Of a stretch of DNA of 64,000 bases, positions 1 to 12,465 are shown piece by piece (position 1 is the stretch's first letter; the number at the start of each line of letters is the position of its first letter). This stretch comes from Ahaetulla prasina (taxonomy: Eukaryota; Chordata; Lepidosauria; Squamata; Colubridae). Below the pieces are notes generated by a model, which had not been told where the DNA came from, did no database searches, and was given only the letters and a program-made list of their open reading frames with translations. Made by a program: the position numbers and the translations under genes. The stretch spans positions 263,781,958 to 263,845,957 of the forward strand of contig NC_080540.1 in NCBI RefSeq assembly GCF_028640845.1, given 5' to 3'.

Positions 1-1673
1 ATTCCTAATAAGAAAACCGTTCTTATCTGAGCACCCCACCAATGCAGGATAGGATGCAGTCAGATCTTGAATACACCCATCCAGACACTCACAAAATAGC
101 AGATGCATGACAATGTGCAATTGTCATCTACTATACATGTTGCCTAATCTGTTTACATTGGTATTGTTTGTAGCTTTGTTTCTACGTGTAGCTTCAAGGC
201 TCAGCAGTCCATCTCCTCCTCTTGAAGCACTGACCATTTTCTCATTGCTTTTATTAGCTCTGAATGAGATTGCCAACTCAGGTTGTTGCCTCAGAAATGC
301 CTGCATGCGTTTTCTACCCATAAGCTCAGAAAGATTTATAAGTTTATAAGGTAATTAAGCTCATATAATTGTTTTTAGTTGACTTGAACTGATAAAATTG
401 CTTGAATGAAATCAGCTCCCCTGGGAATGGGTTCCAAATCAACCTGAACCTCAAAGGGATCAGTCTAAACGGACCATCAGCATTTCAGATTTTGCAAATA
501 TTGAAGGCTACAAACAGGTTGATGCTGAGGGAACAGAAGGTGGTCTCTGTAATTTCTCTCTGGACAGTCAAGTCTCTTCTTATCTTGAAGAAGGCTTATA
601 TTAGAAGCGCTGCCAGATTTTGTGCTGCACAAGGAAGCCACATCTGTATACAGTACTGCACTTATGCAATAGGATTCATTTTCTAACTTAAAGTGGAGGG
701 TGAAATGAAATTTCAGTGTTCATGGACAAAAGGAAAATGGTCAAGTTAAAAAGATATTTTTTTTAAAAAATTGCTTAGGTCTAATTTATTAATAACAGAG
801 TTCTATGAGTAAAAGAAGAAAAGTGAACTGTAGGCTTTGAAGGGCATATAAATGATAAGCACAGACACTACATCTTCTCATAAGGCAATTGGGACATGAC
901 TCTGTCTTTTTAAAGTCAAAAAGCCTTCCATAAAAAATAGAAGCGTGGGATCTCTCGTAAGCTTAAAAAACCTGAGTGAACACTTTTTGCATATTTTGAA
1001 AGTGGTGGCTAGGTGGAGCCTCCAGCCTTTTTTCAAGAAAGACCTGCCTTCAACCTGTAAATGTAGGTTCCTTGGCCTTTCCAGACGACCATTCCACAGA
1101 ATCCAAGCATTTTCATAATCTAAATCATTTGATCTCTCTATCCTCAGTTTCTGAGCTTTACATCCCAGTTGAATAGTTTAGTGTTGAAGATTTGTTTTAT
1201 GTTCCAAATGAAACACTTAACTCTTCAGGTGCCAAAATACAAAACAGAACACATGCATGAGGGCTTTTCCCCACTCTTACTGTACAAAAGATTGGATATC
1301 TTAAATAAATGCTAGTTTTTGTTTTGGTTACCAGATATCAGCCATGAAGCACACTCTAGCGGGAAATTGTTTTGTCCAAAATCTGTGAAAATACAGAGGA
1401 CCATTTTAGGACATCAGGGTAATGATCTTGTCCAGCTCATTAATTTCCACTGAAGGATGTGCAAGAACAGTTCCTGGTGCTTTCTTCTCACAGGCTTAGT
1501 CAATTGGTTGGTACTAATTTTGCCTTTGTTATTATGATGGTCTTGGATATAGATTTTTTTAAAGCTGAGATTTTTTTTAAAAAAAATACATTTTCTTCAG
1601 TGATTTTTTAAGTTGCTTTTGTTTTGTAATGACCGTTCCCTTCTTTCTCTTTTTTCTTTCAATCTAATTTTAG
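1..1673. other. unique AT-rich DNA, no gene seen
   Basis: No recognisable protein domain, RNA gene or repeat stands out here. The short open frames show no motif and no coding-like composition. The last 40 bases are a polypyrimidine tract that belongs to the candidate exon that follows. Confidence 0.5.
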
Positions 1674-1721
1674 AAACAGACTTCCAGAGATAATCACATG
1701 GAATGACAATCATGCAAAAAG
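1674..1721 (+). other. candidate 48-nt cassette exon
   Basis: A strong polypyrimidine tract (about 1,641-1,670) ends in TTTTAG, and a donor-like AAG|GTAATT follows 48 bases later. Only one of the three frames is open. It enters with one base completing a codon and leaves with two bases over, reading NRLPEIITWNDNHAK. The length is a multiple of three, so inclusion would keep frame. I do not recognise the peptide. Decoy splice-site pairs of this kind are common in intergenic DNA, so this is a weak candidate for a coding microexon. Confidence 0.2.
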
Positions 1722-4630
1722 GTAATTTCTTTTTAAAATAGCAAGCTTAATATTTCTGTAAGAGTTCTGTAATTAGCAACAGAAAGAGGAAAATACTTGC
1801 TTCTTAGAGATGTTTTACAAATGGCTTTTTGTCGCAACTATTATATATTAATTTTCAGCCCCACACATGCAGCCTGCCTTTGCTATTATGTATCAGGAAA
1901 TTACAGGAATACATGGGATCCACTAGAGAAGAAAGAGCAGAATCAGCAATCACGTAAATAGTAGCATTGTGTTTTTTTCTTTGTTTATTATTTTTAAAGC
2001 AGTTACAATGAGACTTCAGATATGTAAATATAATGCTGTGGCTTTGACAAAGAAATAGACAGGCTTCTTAATGCTAGACTGCAGTGTATATATAAAAGAA
2101 TCTAATATGAACTTGGGATTTAGTAGGGAAGGGATGAAAAAGGCCATCAGGCTTGTAACTATTAATGCAGCTTGATAGCAGCAGAAACAGGTTTTTCCAC
2201 CATTCCTGCAGAGGAGTTTGTCCAGATCACTGAATGTTGGTTCTCCAAGGAGGAGCTGACAGAACAGCTTTTTTATAACAGGACTTGTTTGTTCCAAAGA
2301 AGCTTTGATGGGATGCTTTGCTTTTATGCCAAGATGTACTGGACACCTATAAAAAGATTAGAAAACAAGCTAAACAGTCACATCTGAATCTCCAAGCTAT
2401 TAAGAGAATTTTACTGGAGAGATAAACAGGCACATGTTGCTATGATTCTTAGCATGCAGTTTCTTTCAACAATGCTGGTTGGTTTTAAATGACCCTGTCA
2501 CTATTTTCAGTGAAATTTTTTTAAAAATATAATAGAGGTCGTAAAATGTCCCAGCACTTCTGATAATAGTAACAATTTCATCAATGTATGGCAACTAGAT
2601 AGTGGTGTCAAAGGCATCCTATCTAAGACTCATCTTGTTTTTATACCTGAAAAAGTAAAGTAAAATGCATGTACAAATAAGTATTCAACATCAAAGAAAC
2701 CACATGTATTTACTTTGACTTACACCTATGCCCTCTTTGGCCATCTTACTGAAAATAAAACACTGACTTCATTGTAAATTTGAATAAAATGGAAATGCTA
2801 TTGGCTTTGTGAAGGTATTTTAAATCTGTTGCCAACTAAGAAGCAGGAAACACTTTTCTTTATGAGCAAGTTCATACTTGCTAGGTTAGATGCTTTTAGA
2901 TCATGAGGACTAGGATCACATCAGATACTTTGCAGAACAACATAGGTGAAGAAAAGCAATGTCTTGATTTCCAGTGATAGGACAGTTGCTTTCATACAAA
3001 TGCCAACAAAATCAGGAAACAGTGTAGGTGCAGGAACAGAACAGTTCCCACCCAGCCCCACTTGTGAATGTAGTGGATCAAAAAGGAAAATCAAATATTA
3101 AAACTAGAAATGTCTCTTGAACTATTATCATTTCAAATATAATTAGTTCTTTATGTATTCACACGTTGATAAGCTGATTTGTATGCTACATCCATATTCA
3201 CCTAAGATCTGAGCACCACATGTTAGCTGAATATATTCCCATTCCCCTCCCCACCATTTTCCAGATCTGGTCTGTGTAATACAGTACATGCCTGATCATT
3301 CACACACACTGCTGCCTTTTGCTTTTTCAAAATAACAGGGTGGGGTGGGGATAGAGAAGGAAGAAGACTTTGTTCTGTGCTATCTGCCATTTCAGAAGTG
3401 CTCATTAGACTGCCCCACGTGTTCAGTGTCTTTCCGTATTCTTCAATATATTGGTGCCCAGCAGCTGGTCAAAACCTTGGTAGTACTTATGGAGCTGTAG
3501 ATGATACTATGGCAAAATACAACCTTTGCAGCTCATGTATTCTCACACAACATGAGAGTGATGCCATTAGCCAGGTTCATCTGTGACAAACGTCTCACTG
3601 TGCATAAATATCAAGATAGGAAGGGCACTTTATTTTAAAAAAACTGCAATGTTTTTGACTCCATTTGGTTATAAAACATCTTGTTTGGCATACTGGGAAC
3701 ATTTAGACAGCATTTTCTTCTACTAATATGGTACATTGTTCTATCATAATTTTGTTTTGCTTTGCTTTTCCCTGTATGTGACAATATCCAACTTTAGACA
3801 GTAATTAGACCACTTTATAATTTACCTTTTAAAACAGTATATGTTGGAAATGCTTATCCCCTTTCCACAATTCCCCTATATTTCAGCCTTCAATGAGATT
3901 ACTTTGCAGCTCATGGCAGAGAGATGCCAGTATATACAGGCAATTCCATAAATATCATGTGAATATGTTGGGCGGGGGAGGGGGACTAAAGCCAGTTGTG
4001 ATAAAGAGGTATGTTTGAAGGAGGAAAAAACTAATCTATGCAGGTATCAATTAGTGTAGGGCACCAAAGAAGAATATCCTCTAAACAATTCAGATTTCAG
4101 ATTGTTAGGATGCAGTGGCGGCAGCAGCAGCAACAGTGCAGGTCCAATTCCTATACGAAGGAGGGAAAGCAGGCATCGCCCTACTGAACTGTCAAAATGT
4201 CAATCTTTTATTACCTGGAGCATGATCTAGCCATTTGAGTGCTTTTATTAATTTGAACAGTAAATATATCCTGTTGTAAGATTCCTCGTTTCCCATCTAG
4301 CCGAGGGAGGTCTTAATGTTTGCACTTTACACTAGGGGAAAAAATGTATCCCAAATACGTGGCTAAGTAATTCATAGGATGATGTCTGCCCTCCCCCCCA
4401 AGCTTCCTTTTTTTAACTTTTTCGAAATTAGGAGGTGGTCATTGCAAGTCCAACTACTACACAGAAGACATTTCCACAGCTGAGGATGGAACATTAATGA
4501 TTTCCTCCAGTTCTACTCAGGGCATCCTGGTTCGCTTCTCAACTACGTAGGAAGTTTGAGAAACCACCCCAAGTGCCCTTTCTCCCGCACATCGTTTTTT
4601 AAGGCCACCTCTACGAATGGAGCGGGGAGG
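1722..4630. other. unique DNA, no gene seen
   Basis: Mostly unique AT-rich sequence. No transposon terminus, domain or RNA gene was recognised. A short GCA/GCG-rich patch (about 4,115-4,140) and a G-rich patch (about 3,970-3,985) are the only compositional oddities before the GC-rich block. Confidence 0.45.
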
Positions 4631-4945
4631 CAGAGGAGGGCTAGTCTCACTCACTCACTCACTCTTCCCCCCACCCCGCCGCATGTTTACCTGTGTTGCA
4701 TTTCTAAGGTGGGAGGGGTAGAGGCAGGCGAGAGTGGCGCGTCCGTGTGGAGCGGGTGCAAGAGGGAGGGGGGGGGCTGGTTCGCACGACAGAATAGCTG
4801 AAGCCGAGCTAAGAGAAGCCCGCTGCTTGCAGCCAGCCCAATTGCCACCCGAGCTGGCTCCGTTGCACACGCGCGCCATGGCGCAATCCTCGCGGAGGCG
4901 GCTCGCAGCGCAGCCCCGGAAAGGGAGTCAGAAGTAAAGCCATTT

Positions 4946-4953
4946 ATAAAAGC
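4946..4953 (+). promoter_or_regulatory. TATA-like box
   Basis: TATAAAAG sits inside the CpG-rich block and is followed by a GC-rich region containing CAGTG. If used, it would place a + strand transcription start near 4,975-4,985. This is a motif match only, with no expression evidence. Confidence 0.3.
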
Positions 4954-4974
4954 GCGAGAGAGGCAGGCAGGCAG

Positions 4975-5379
4975 GCGAGCGCTCTTGTGCAGTGACACCG
5001 GACTCGCTGCGTAATGCAGCGCCAATTCCCAATCCCTGAAACGCAGGCCCAAGGACAGCCTCGTTCAGTCACACATCTCTTCTCCGTGCACAGCACATGC
5101 AGAGTCGTATCAGAGGAGAAATGCAGGCAAAAGGCTCTTCTCTTCTTTCTTTGCCCCCCCCCTTTGTCGTCCCCCCCCCCGGCCTGGCATGCTTGTATGC
5201 ATCCTGAGCAAGGAGCGAGCGAGCGAGCGAAAATCCTTCCAATCTTTGGGACGTTAGAGCGATCTGCGTTAGCAACCAGGAAGGTAAAAGGCCGCGGGCT
5301 TTAGAAACCTCTGTCTGTTCCAACCTCTCTTCTCCCGGTAGCGCTAGAGAAGGCGATGCAGCGCCGGCTGGGAGGAGAG
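4975..5379 (+). other. candidate first exon (probably 5' UTR)
   Basis: The stretch begins about 30 bases after the TATA-like box and ends at GAGAG|GTAAAC (GT at 5,380), a good donor match. A second donor-like site, GGAAG|GTAAAA, lies at 5,284. No frame in it resembles a known N-terminus, so it would be leader sequence. The boundaries are inferred from motifs only. Confidence 0.25.
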
Positions 5380-5609
5380 GTAAACGGGTCCAAAGGCTGC
5401 TGCCGCCGCCTCCGCCGCTCTCATTGCTGGAGCGGAGGGCTCAGATTGCTGAATCTCTCATGCATATCAATAACCGGGTGTACTTGAAATTTCTCGTGAC
5501 ATCATCATTACCTTGGTCCCCTGCTGTCCAGGACCTCTGACCTTGCTGGGCTGGTCCACATTTGGGCACTTCAAGCCCACCAATGATAGCCCTTTTCTCC
5601 TTTTTTCAG

Positions 5610-5696
5610 ACGGGGGGCAGCAGCAGCGGCAAGCCAGCAAGACTGCAGCTTCTCATGCCCAGCTCTGGGAATCCGGAGAAACCGTGGATCTGCCAG
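5610..5696 (+). other. candidate 87-nt exon next to the CpG island
   Basis: CTCCTTTTTTCAG precedes it and TGCCAG|GTTGCT follows. It is 87 nt (29 codons) with both boundaries in phase 0 in one open frame. That frame contains an ATG at 5,655 and then reads PSSGNPEKPWICQ up to the donor. The frame stays open on both sides, so openness alone says little. The donor is weak after GT. It could be an N-terminal or alternative exon of the gene served by the CpG island; I do not recognise the peptide. Confidence 0.25.
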
Positions 5697-6123
5697 GTTG
5701 CTTCCCCCCCAGCCCTCCCCAACCAAACCCGCAAGATATTTGCTGCCACCATTTGGTTAAAATAAGAATGTTTAGGGCGCTGTGATGCATAGCCCCCCCC
5801 CAAAAAAAGAGCAGAAGGCAGAGCTGAATCCTCGCACCACCGGCACCGGCACCGTCATCTTGCCAATCCTGCTGAAATGGGATTCCCTTCTCCTCCCCAT
5901 CTTCTTCCTTTCTCTGCGCTGGAAATATCGCCGATGGCTTTACATCTTTATAAGAGGTTAAAGACCCTTTCCTGAGAATGAAGCAATTTACAATGCAAAT
6001 AGAGGCCTGTGGAGGGATGGATGCTTCACACTCTTAACAGCTTGATGCACCTTAATAGCTGGTTTTATTTTCTGATATTAACAGATGAATAGTTGGTCCA
6101 TTGCTGCTGGAAATTACTGGATT

Positions 6124-6208
6124 GAAAGGAAAGAAAAAGAGAGAGCGTGCGCAGGACAGAGAGAGAGAGAGAAAGACAGAAGGGAAAGGAAAAAGAAAGA
6201 AAAAAGTT
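6124..6208 (+). repeat. purine-rich (GA-rich) tract
   Basis: Almost uninterrupted purines with AGAGAGAG and GGAAAGGAAAAAG stretches. It is low-complexity sequence downstream of the CpG-rich block. Confidence 0.7.
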
Positions 6209-6840
6209 TGGAGTAAAACTTTGAAGGCAATAACATCTGGATATGCCTTAGAAGCACGCAAAGCTCCCACAGACTGTAGCAGGTCATGATGGCTTTAAAA
6301 GGATGGGTCGACTTGGAAAAATCTATTTGTGGAAACAGTCTGGATTCTAGTGAGGAGGGGCTGAAAGCATTGCAAACCATATGAGGGAAGCGAGTTGTTA
6401 TCTTTGGTTATCTAGCTGTATGAGTGTGTTGGTCTTCATAAAGCTAGATAACCGAAAGTAAAAACTCCTTCATGATCTTCGTGATCAAGAAACAAGAAAG
6501 GCTCCCGCAAGGGACAATAAAAGCCCAACTCTAAGAAGGATGCTAACTGAATGGCACATTTCTGCAGATCAAGGCAAGAGAGAGGGAGAAAAAGAACCAA
6601 ATGACATGCCTGTGTCAAAGACATATATGTACATGTGTATCGATAGAGACATATCTGTAGGATATACCAGGGCACAAGATGGTGAAGAATAAACCATACG
6701 CTGCAAAGAGGATATTGTACTCATGGTAAAACAAATGCATGTCCACGTTTTGCTTTTGTTTTGTTTTGTTTTTGCTGTTCTGTGGGGAAGGGGTAGGGAG
6801 GGTCGATGAAAGATGATCCTGTTTAAAATGCAATTTGATT

Positions 6841-6905
6841 CTTTCCTGCTTAATCCTGCTCAGAAGTAAGTTCCATGAGGTCAGTGAGACTTGCTTCTAG
6901 GTGTT
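6841..6905 (+). repeat. probable old dispersed repeat fragment
   Basis: CTCAGAAGTAAGTTCCATGA...GAGACTTGCTTCTAGG resembles a short, roughly palindromic dispersed repeat common in reptile DNA (AGAAGTAAGTCCCA...GGACTTACT). Similar scraps occur at about 11,513-11,548 and 34,131-34,150. The family is not certain. Confidence 0.3.
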
Positions 6906-8430
6906 TGTATGGATCTGAAACCTTTCATGCACCTTTAAAATGTCAAGGAGGTTTTACAATGTACAGCTGTGGCCTAGTGTGAATCTGAGATAATTTCAAC
7001 GATTTTTGAATAGATGTGTGTCTGTGTTTCTCTTCTCTTTGAGATCTGCTTAACAGTTTTGGAGTGTTGCTCAGAGTATTGCTATTTCAATGTGGAAGCA
7101 CATTTTTTTTTGTGTGACATTAGGTGACATTAATATTTATTGAGGATTTGGAGGAGTACCACAAAATTGGAGATGTGTGTTTCTGTGTGTCTATGTTACA
7201 GGAGGCTTGGAGGAAGTTTATGGTTGATTTAAAAAAAAAAAAAGGAAATCAGTCTCCTATTCAAAATGCAAGCACAGATGCTTCTCTGTTCCTAGAGGGT
7301 TTCCTTGAGGAAGCTACTGAAGCAGAAAGACGTGATGGAGACGCGTTTGCCTCCCCCCCTGTCAAAATGTTAAAAAGTAGTCTGTGTCTTATTCTGCGGG
7401 TAGCATTGGAAATGAAAGTGACATTAACTCCCAAACCCACGTGTATGCGCCTCCTCTCTTCTTGTTTAAGGATGGCCAGATCTATCCAGGAAACTGCTTT
7501 GGCATCCCTAACTGAAATAATTAGGATGTATATAGACCTGACCAAAAAAAAAAAAAAAAAAAAACCCGGAATAAAAGGAAAGGGGGAGGTGAAATCCGAG
7601 GGTCTGGTCTTGCCTAATTGATTCCGTTAAACGGAATGCCTGAGATGTGAACGGCTGGATGCTCCTATTCCCACGCTCAGGGGCAAGTGGCCATGCTATG
7701 GCCCAGCAGCCTATGATAGACAGCCCTGCTGGGGGCTCCCTATGAAAAAAACATCAAGTGCACCACAGACTCATCTCCATCCCTTAAGAAAGTAGAGGCA
7801 TTTCCCACCCACAGCCATCTGCAGGCACCTAAGAGGGGACCCCAACTGTTTGGAACTGCAGATTGTTGCTGTTAGCTCTATCATTACTCTTTCAGCTTCT
7901 CCTAATAAAATATAGCTTTGCTTCTCATGTAGACATTTTCTACAGCTCAGGAAAGAGAAAGCAAAGAACTGGTAAAAAGCAAAGTTACTTTTCTGGTTAA
8001 ATGCACAACACAGGTTTTGGCCTAGCAAATGTTCAACAACATTCCCTCCCCTCCCTCCCTTCATCTATCTAGAACCTGCTATTGTACTTTGATGAACTTT
8101 TTGGAATGGTAAATAAACGTAAGTTTTAAATAAGTTTGATTTCACAGTAAGCAGTTAACTCCAAATGCTTTATCTATTACAAATGAAAATACAGACTCCT
8201 CAGAACCATCTTATTGTAGGCTAATATCTTGGTCTACTAAGCCATTAGGAGTTGAGCTCAGCTCAAAGGAACTGTTTTTCACTTGCTAAGCTACTCAGAA
8301 GTCATATGCATTGAGGAATCCTTGCTGGCAAGCAAATATACACTGAACTGACATCTTAACCCAATTTTGGTTTAATCTCCCTCCAAACAAAAAGTATAAT
8401 TGAAATTATACATCATACACATGTCTAATC

Positions 8431-8454
8431 TTGTGTGTGTGTGTGTGTGTGTGT
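8431..8454 (+). repeat. (GT)n microsatellite
   Basis: About twelve uninterrupted TG/GT units in otherwise unique DNA. Confidence 0.9.
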
Positions 8455-11400
8455 TGAGAAAGAATTAAATGCATTAATGAGACACACTTGGTCTTTTTGT
8501 TTTATATCAAATGGCATAAAACATCATTTTTATAGCAGACCTTCAGATATCAATACTTTTACCGCAGCTACATTTTAAGGAGTTTAGATAGTGATTCTTT
8601 GTACAGAGTTTTGAAGAGAGAACTGTGCAGGTATTCTGTTTATAAAAGGTCCTGAGAAGCATGGTAGCTGTGCACGTGCCAGAGTTTACGACTGCAGAAA
8701 CCAGTGAACAGTTTCTTGTTTGTTTACTTGAGAAGTTCTGTTTGTGCAATCAACCTTTCATTGTTAAGTGCCTTTCTGCTTTTTCTTTACTGCATGTCCA
8801 GGGGTGCTGTGAACCTAGAGCTATTGTATCTACTACAATTAACATTTACATTAAGTACATGGTTTTCTTTTGCTAAGAAGCTTAATTAAGGGAATAAGAT
8901 ATTATGAAGGGGAGTCTTTTATTTAGCCAAAAACATGAAATGGAGCAAAATTATTTTTACTTTGCTAAATAAGGTTTTTTTTTACTTACTTCATTGACTT
9001 TCTTGTAAATTTGTTAAGAAAAACGCACCTGTTTTTTTTCTTTATAAGATAATAATTCTGTGTTAGCCATTGTCACATCAGAATTGTTTTGTACCATGCT
9101 AATGTTACATGAGTATCAATCAATAAAATACATTTTAATGTTATTTTTTATTATTTATTATTTCTCTTCCACAAAACTTGTACAAATTAAGATAATTTTA
9201 ATTTGCATTTTACATATTCCAACTTCTACCAATTCTAAGGGAAATTCATTAAGTTCATATTTTATGGTATGTTTCTCGAAATAATACTGTTAGCAACAGG
9301 ATCTTTCTTTTGAGCTCAAAGTAGCCTGAAAAATAAAATTTAAATCTAAAGAAGTATAATCTGAGTAGTCCTTTGAAGGCTAGCTTTAACACTGGAAGAG
9401 CCCAGATCAAATTTATTTAGCATACCATTGCATTGTAAAACAGTGGGAGTGAAGTTGCAGGGTTGCGTGAGTATGCATGTTAACTAGTGGGAACCAAGCC
9501 TTATTCCTTTTGAAAAGGGAGCAGCAGATTGCTGTGCAAGGCCAATGTTAAAAAGGCAGCTGAATTTAACACCATCTGGAAGAAAAGATCCCTTCACGAC
9601 TTTCTCACACCGTCAGACAAAACTAGTGTCTCTTGTTCTGAGCCCTTGTCTATGTGGCCATACAATACTGAGTCATTATACTTTTGCTGAGAGAAAATTT
9701 GAGAACACAATATGGGTAACCAGTGAATGACCAAGTTTCATTGTGCCCGCTTAAGTCGATTGAAACCTACGTCTAGAGCCATGAATGGCAGTATTGTTTT
9801 CCTCACTGGGGCTATGCTAAATGTCAGAACAGTGTAAAGAAAAACTTGAAGTCTGCAAATAACTTACCAGATCTCAATTATAATATTTTCCCACACTAGA
9901 ACTAATATCATTGCTAGGCTGTACAATGCACCACATAACAAAAAAGCCACTAAAAAGTGTTCATTTAAAAGTTATTTCAGACAAGCAAACTCCCATCCCC
10001 CAGTTTGGTAGAGCTAGACTAATCCTTTGTAGAGAGGTTCAGGTTGTAAAACTGTTCTTCATATAATCCAGAAAATAAACAAACAGCGTAAACAGTTTAC
10101 TCCATAAATGTACCTCCAGCAATTGGTATTCCAGGAAGAACATGTAATTGTGATACAATTCTGGTACAAACTCTTCAGTTTGTTACATTTGGTGCTTCTC
10201 TTTGGATATTAACAAATTTGAACTTACAAACAACCTAGTCTGAGGGAGATTTATTGAAAAGACTTCACAGATCTCTGTAATATGTGAAATAGTTGTGGGT
10301 TTTTTTGTTTAAAAAAAAGCTAGGCACCTTGTGATACTAGATGGTCTGTATTATGCTCTGTTGGGTGTCATGCTTACTCTGCCCATTATTTTGTTAGTGT
10401 CATTACATTTCATCTCTACCTTAAAATGAAAATGAAGGTCAATGATCACATGCACTTTTCTTGAATATCTTGGCAACATGAACAATATAAATCTAAGTAC
10501 CTAATGAACAGAATGTATTGGCTAATACTGGGAGGAAGGTATTATGAGATAAGTCAAAATGGCTTGTTAAAATTTGAATTGTTTTGTTAATTTAAACAAT
10601 ACATTTTCATTACTGCAGTGACAATAATAAACATCCTAAAAACTAATTATTAAATTTCTAGAGTACACATCATAGATTATAATCCTCAGATCATTACGAG
10701 TTCACTTAATATATTGGAGTAAACTGTTTTAGCTATGGGCATAAAATATTATTTTGTTCATAATAAATAAACAAATCTGGGTAATAATGGAGGTGTTTGG
10801 CTATTATAAAGAGCCCTGTTGAACACACAACCAAAAGAGTCCGTTTCTTCCTCTCTCAAACGCGCCCTCCCCCCCAGTTCAGAAAACAGAATATAGGATT
10901 GGGCAGAAAAGGTGACAGAGATATGAATCTCTACAATTACTAAAGGGATATTTGTGCATTTTGGCTTCTTCCAATCTCTTCATTAATTCTTTTAAGTTCA
11001 CTGCATTTTGTTAATAAGTGTTCCTTTGTTAATGAAGTGTTGGATCTTCTGGAATTTTTTTGTATGGCATGAAACTCTTAATAAATTGTGATAGCATGAT
11101 GGATGGAGATCATAAAGCAGACAGCAAAAGGTAGTCACATTAAGGAAAAAAAGGCCATCTTGGAGTATGCAAGCAGATTTTTTTTAAAGATAAAAGCTTA
11201 CATTAATCTAAACAAGTTTAGATGTGGACTAGTGACAGCCAAATAAACTGAGATTACTACAGCCCATTGTTATTTCAAAATTCTGACATGATGTACATTT
11301 CATAACCCTCATTTATATAATCCCTGGGAATTGATAATGGTGCTTCCTATATAAAATTGAATTATTAGCAGGTTCAATTTTTCAGGACATTTTTGAAGAA

Positions 11401-12129
11401 ACTGTTAAAAATACTCTCAGCACTTTTGACCAAGATTGAACATTTTAATTGAAGGCATTAATAGGTTTATTATTAAGTTGACTGAAATAAATGTACAACA
11501 TTGTCCTATAATGTTTACTCAGAAGTAAATTCCATCCACTCAATTTGATTTCCTCAGGTAAAAAGAGATGAGGTTTTGACCTTACTGTCACTGCTTTACT
11601 GGAATCTCAGATGTTTATAATGAAGTCCTTGATTGAAGTAGCTTTGTGATTCAGTTGTAAATTTTCCTTTCCCCCTTCTTTTCTTTCTCAACACATTAAA
11701 CCAAGAGAGGATTTATCCAGAGATGAACCCAACATTTGATTCATTTCAGGCCCTTTGCAGAATTGACAAGAAAGAGCCATTAGCTCAGGAACAAAAACTT
11801 TGCAGATGTATGGATTTCTGCTCTCCTGGGTAGCCACCAGGAGGGATTGGTTGGGCAGGAACATTGCCATGTTGCTGTTATTGCTGCTGAGCCTGACTCC
11901 ATGCTGGTTGTTCAGTAGCACAGTGCAATGTGATCTTAGTGCAGTCCTTTGATGAAAGATGCTGAAGATCATTTAGAACAGGAAGGCAGCAGGCAAACTC
12001 AGGCAGCTGGCCTGCTGAATTCTTGCACTTGTTGCTTTAGAGCTGAGACTACTAAGAGCAGACAAGTTTCTGGCAAAATGGATTAAAAGAGCAATCCGAG
12101 ATTGAAAAAGATGTAAGTGTAAGTGCTGG
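8455..12129. other. unique AT-rich DNA, no gene seen
   Basis: No recognisable domain, transposon terminus or RNA gene. Composition is even and AT-rich, and the short frames look random. Confidence 0.45.
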
Positions 12130-12147
12130 ATATATATATATATATAT
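12130..12147 (+). repeat. (AT)n microsatellite, left flank of hairpin element
   Basis: About nine AT units directly to the left of the inverted-repeat element. A longer AT array lies on its right, so the element probably inserted into an AT microsatellite. Confidence 0.85.
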
Positions 12148-12176
12148 TTGTTTTCTGAGGTTTTCGCGGGTGTTTG

Positions 12177-12267
12177 TATGTAGGTCTTTGGTTATTCGGG
12201 TTTTCTCCCGCGTAAAATTGGAAGTGTCTTGGCGACGTTTCGACGAAGTCTCATTCGTCATCTTCAG
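12177..12267 (+). repeat. left arm of 91-bp perfect inverted repeat
   Basis: Begins TATGTAGGTC and ends ATCTTCAG. Its reverse complement equals the right arm base for base by eye. Confidence 0.9.
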
Positions 12268-12274
12268 CTGAAGC

Positions 12275-12465
<191 letters not shown>

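Larger units (their letters stand above)
4640..5480. promoter_or_regulatory. CpG island / probable promoter
   Basis: CpG dinucleotides are abundant here, in strong contrast to the CpG-poor remainder of the window. They include runs such as GCACACGCGCGCC, CTCGCGGAGGCGGCTCGC and GCCGCCGCCTCCGCC. CCAAT-like sequences lie at about 4,838 and 5,021, and a TATA-like TATAAAAG at 4,946-4,953. Several long frames on both strands here show no motif and are expected by chance where stop codons are rare. The block probably marks the 5' end of a host gene, most likely on the + strand, but I cannot identify the gene. Confidence 0.6.
5700..8430. other. mostly unique DNA with short low-complexity runs
   Basis: No gene recognised. 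It holds a purine-rich tract (6,124-6,208), a weak old repeat (6,841-6,905) and poly-A runs near 7,231 and 7,543-7,564. The 165-codon frame at 7,124-7,621 ends in a lysine run created by the second poly-A tract and has no domain. Confidence 0.45.

Noticed and set aside
4556..5323. Several 67-121 codon frames on both strands in the GC-rich block
   Set aside because: GC-rich DNA has few stop codons. The peptides are low-complexity and overlap on both strands, with no recognisable N-terminus.
7124..7621. 165-codon + strand open frame
   Set aside because: No domain. It owes its length partly to a poly-A run read as lysines and has no coding-like neighbours or splice context.
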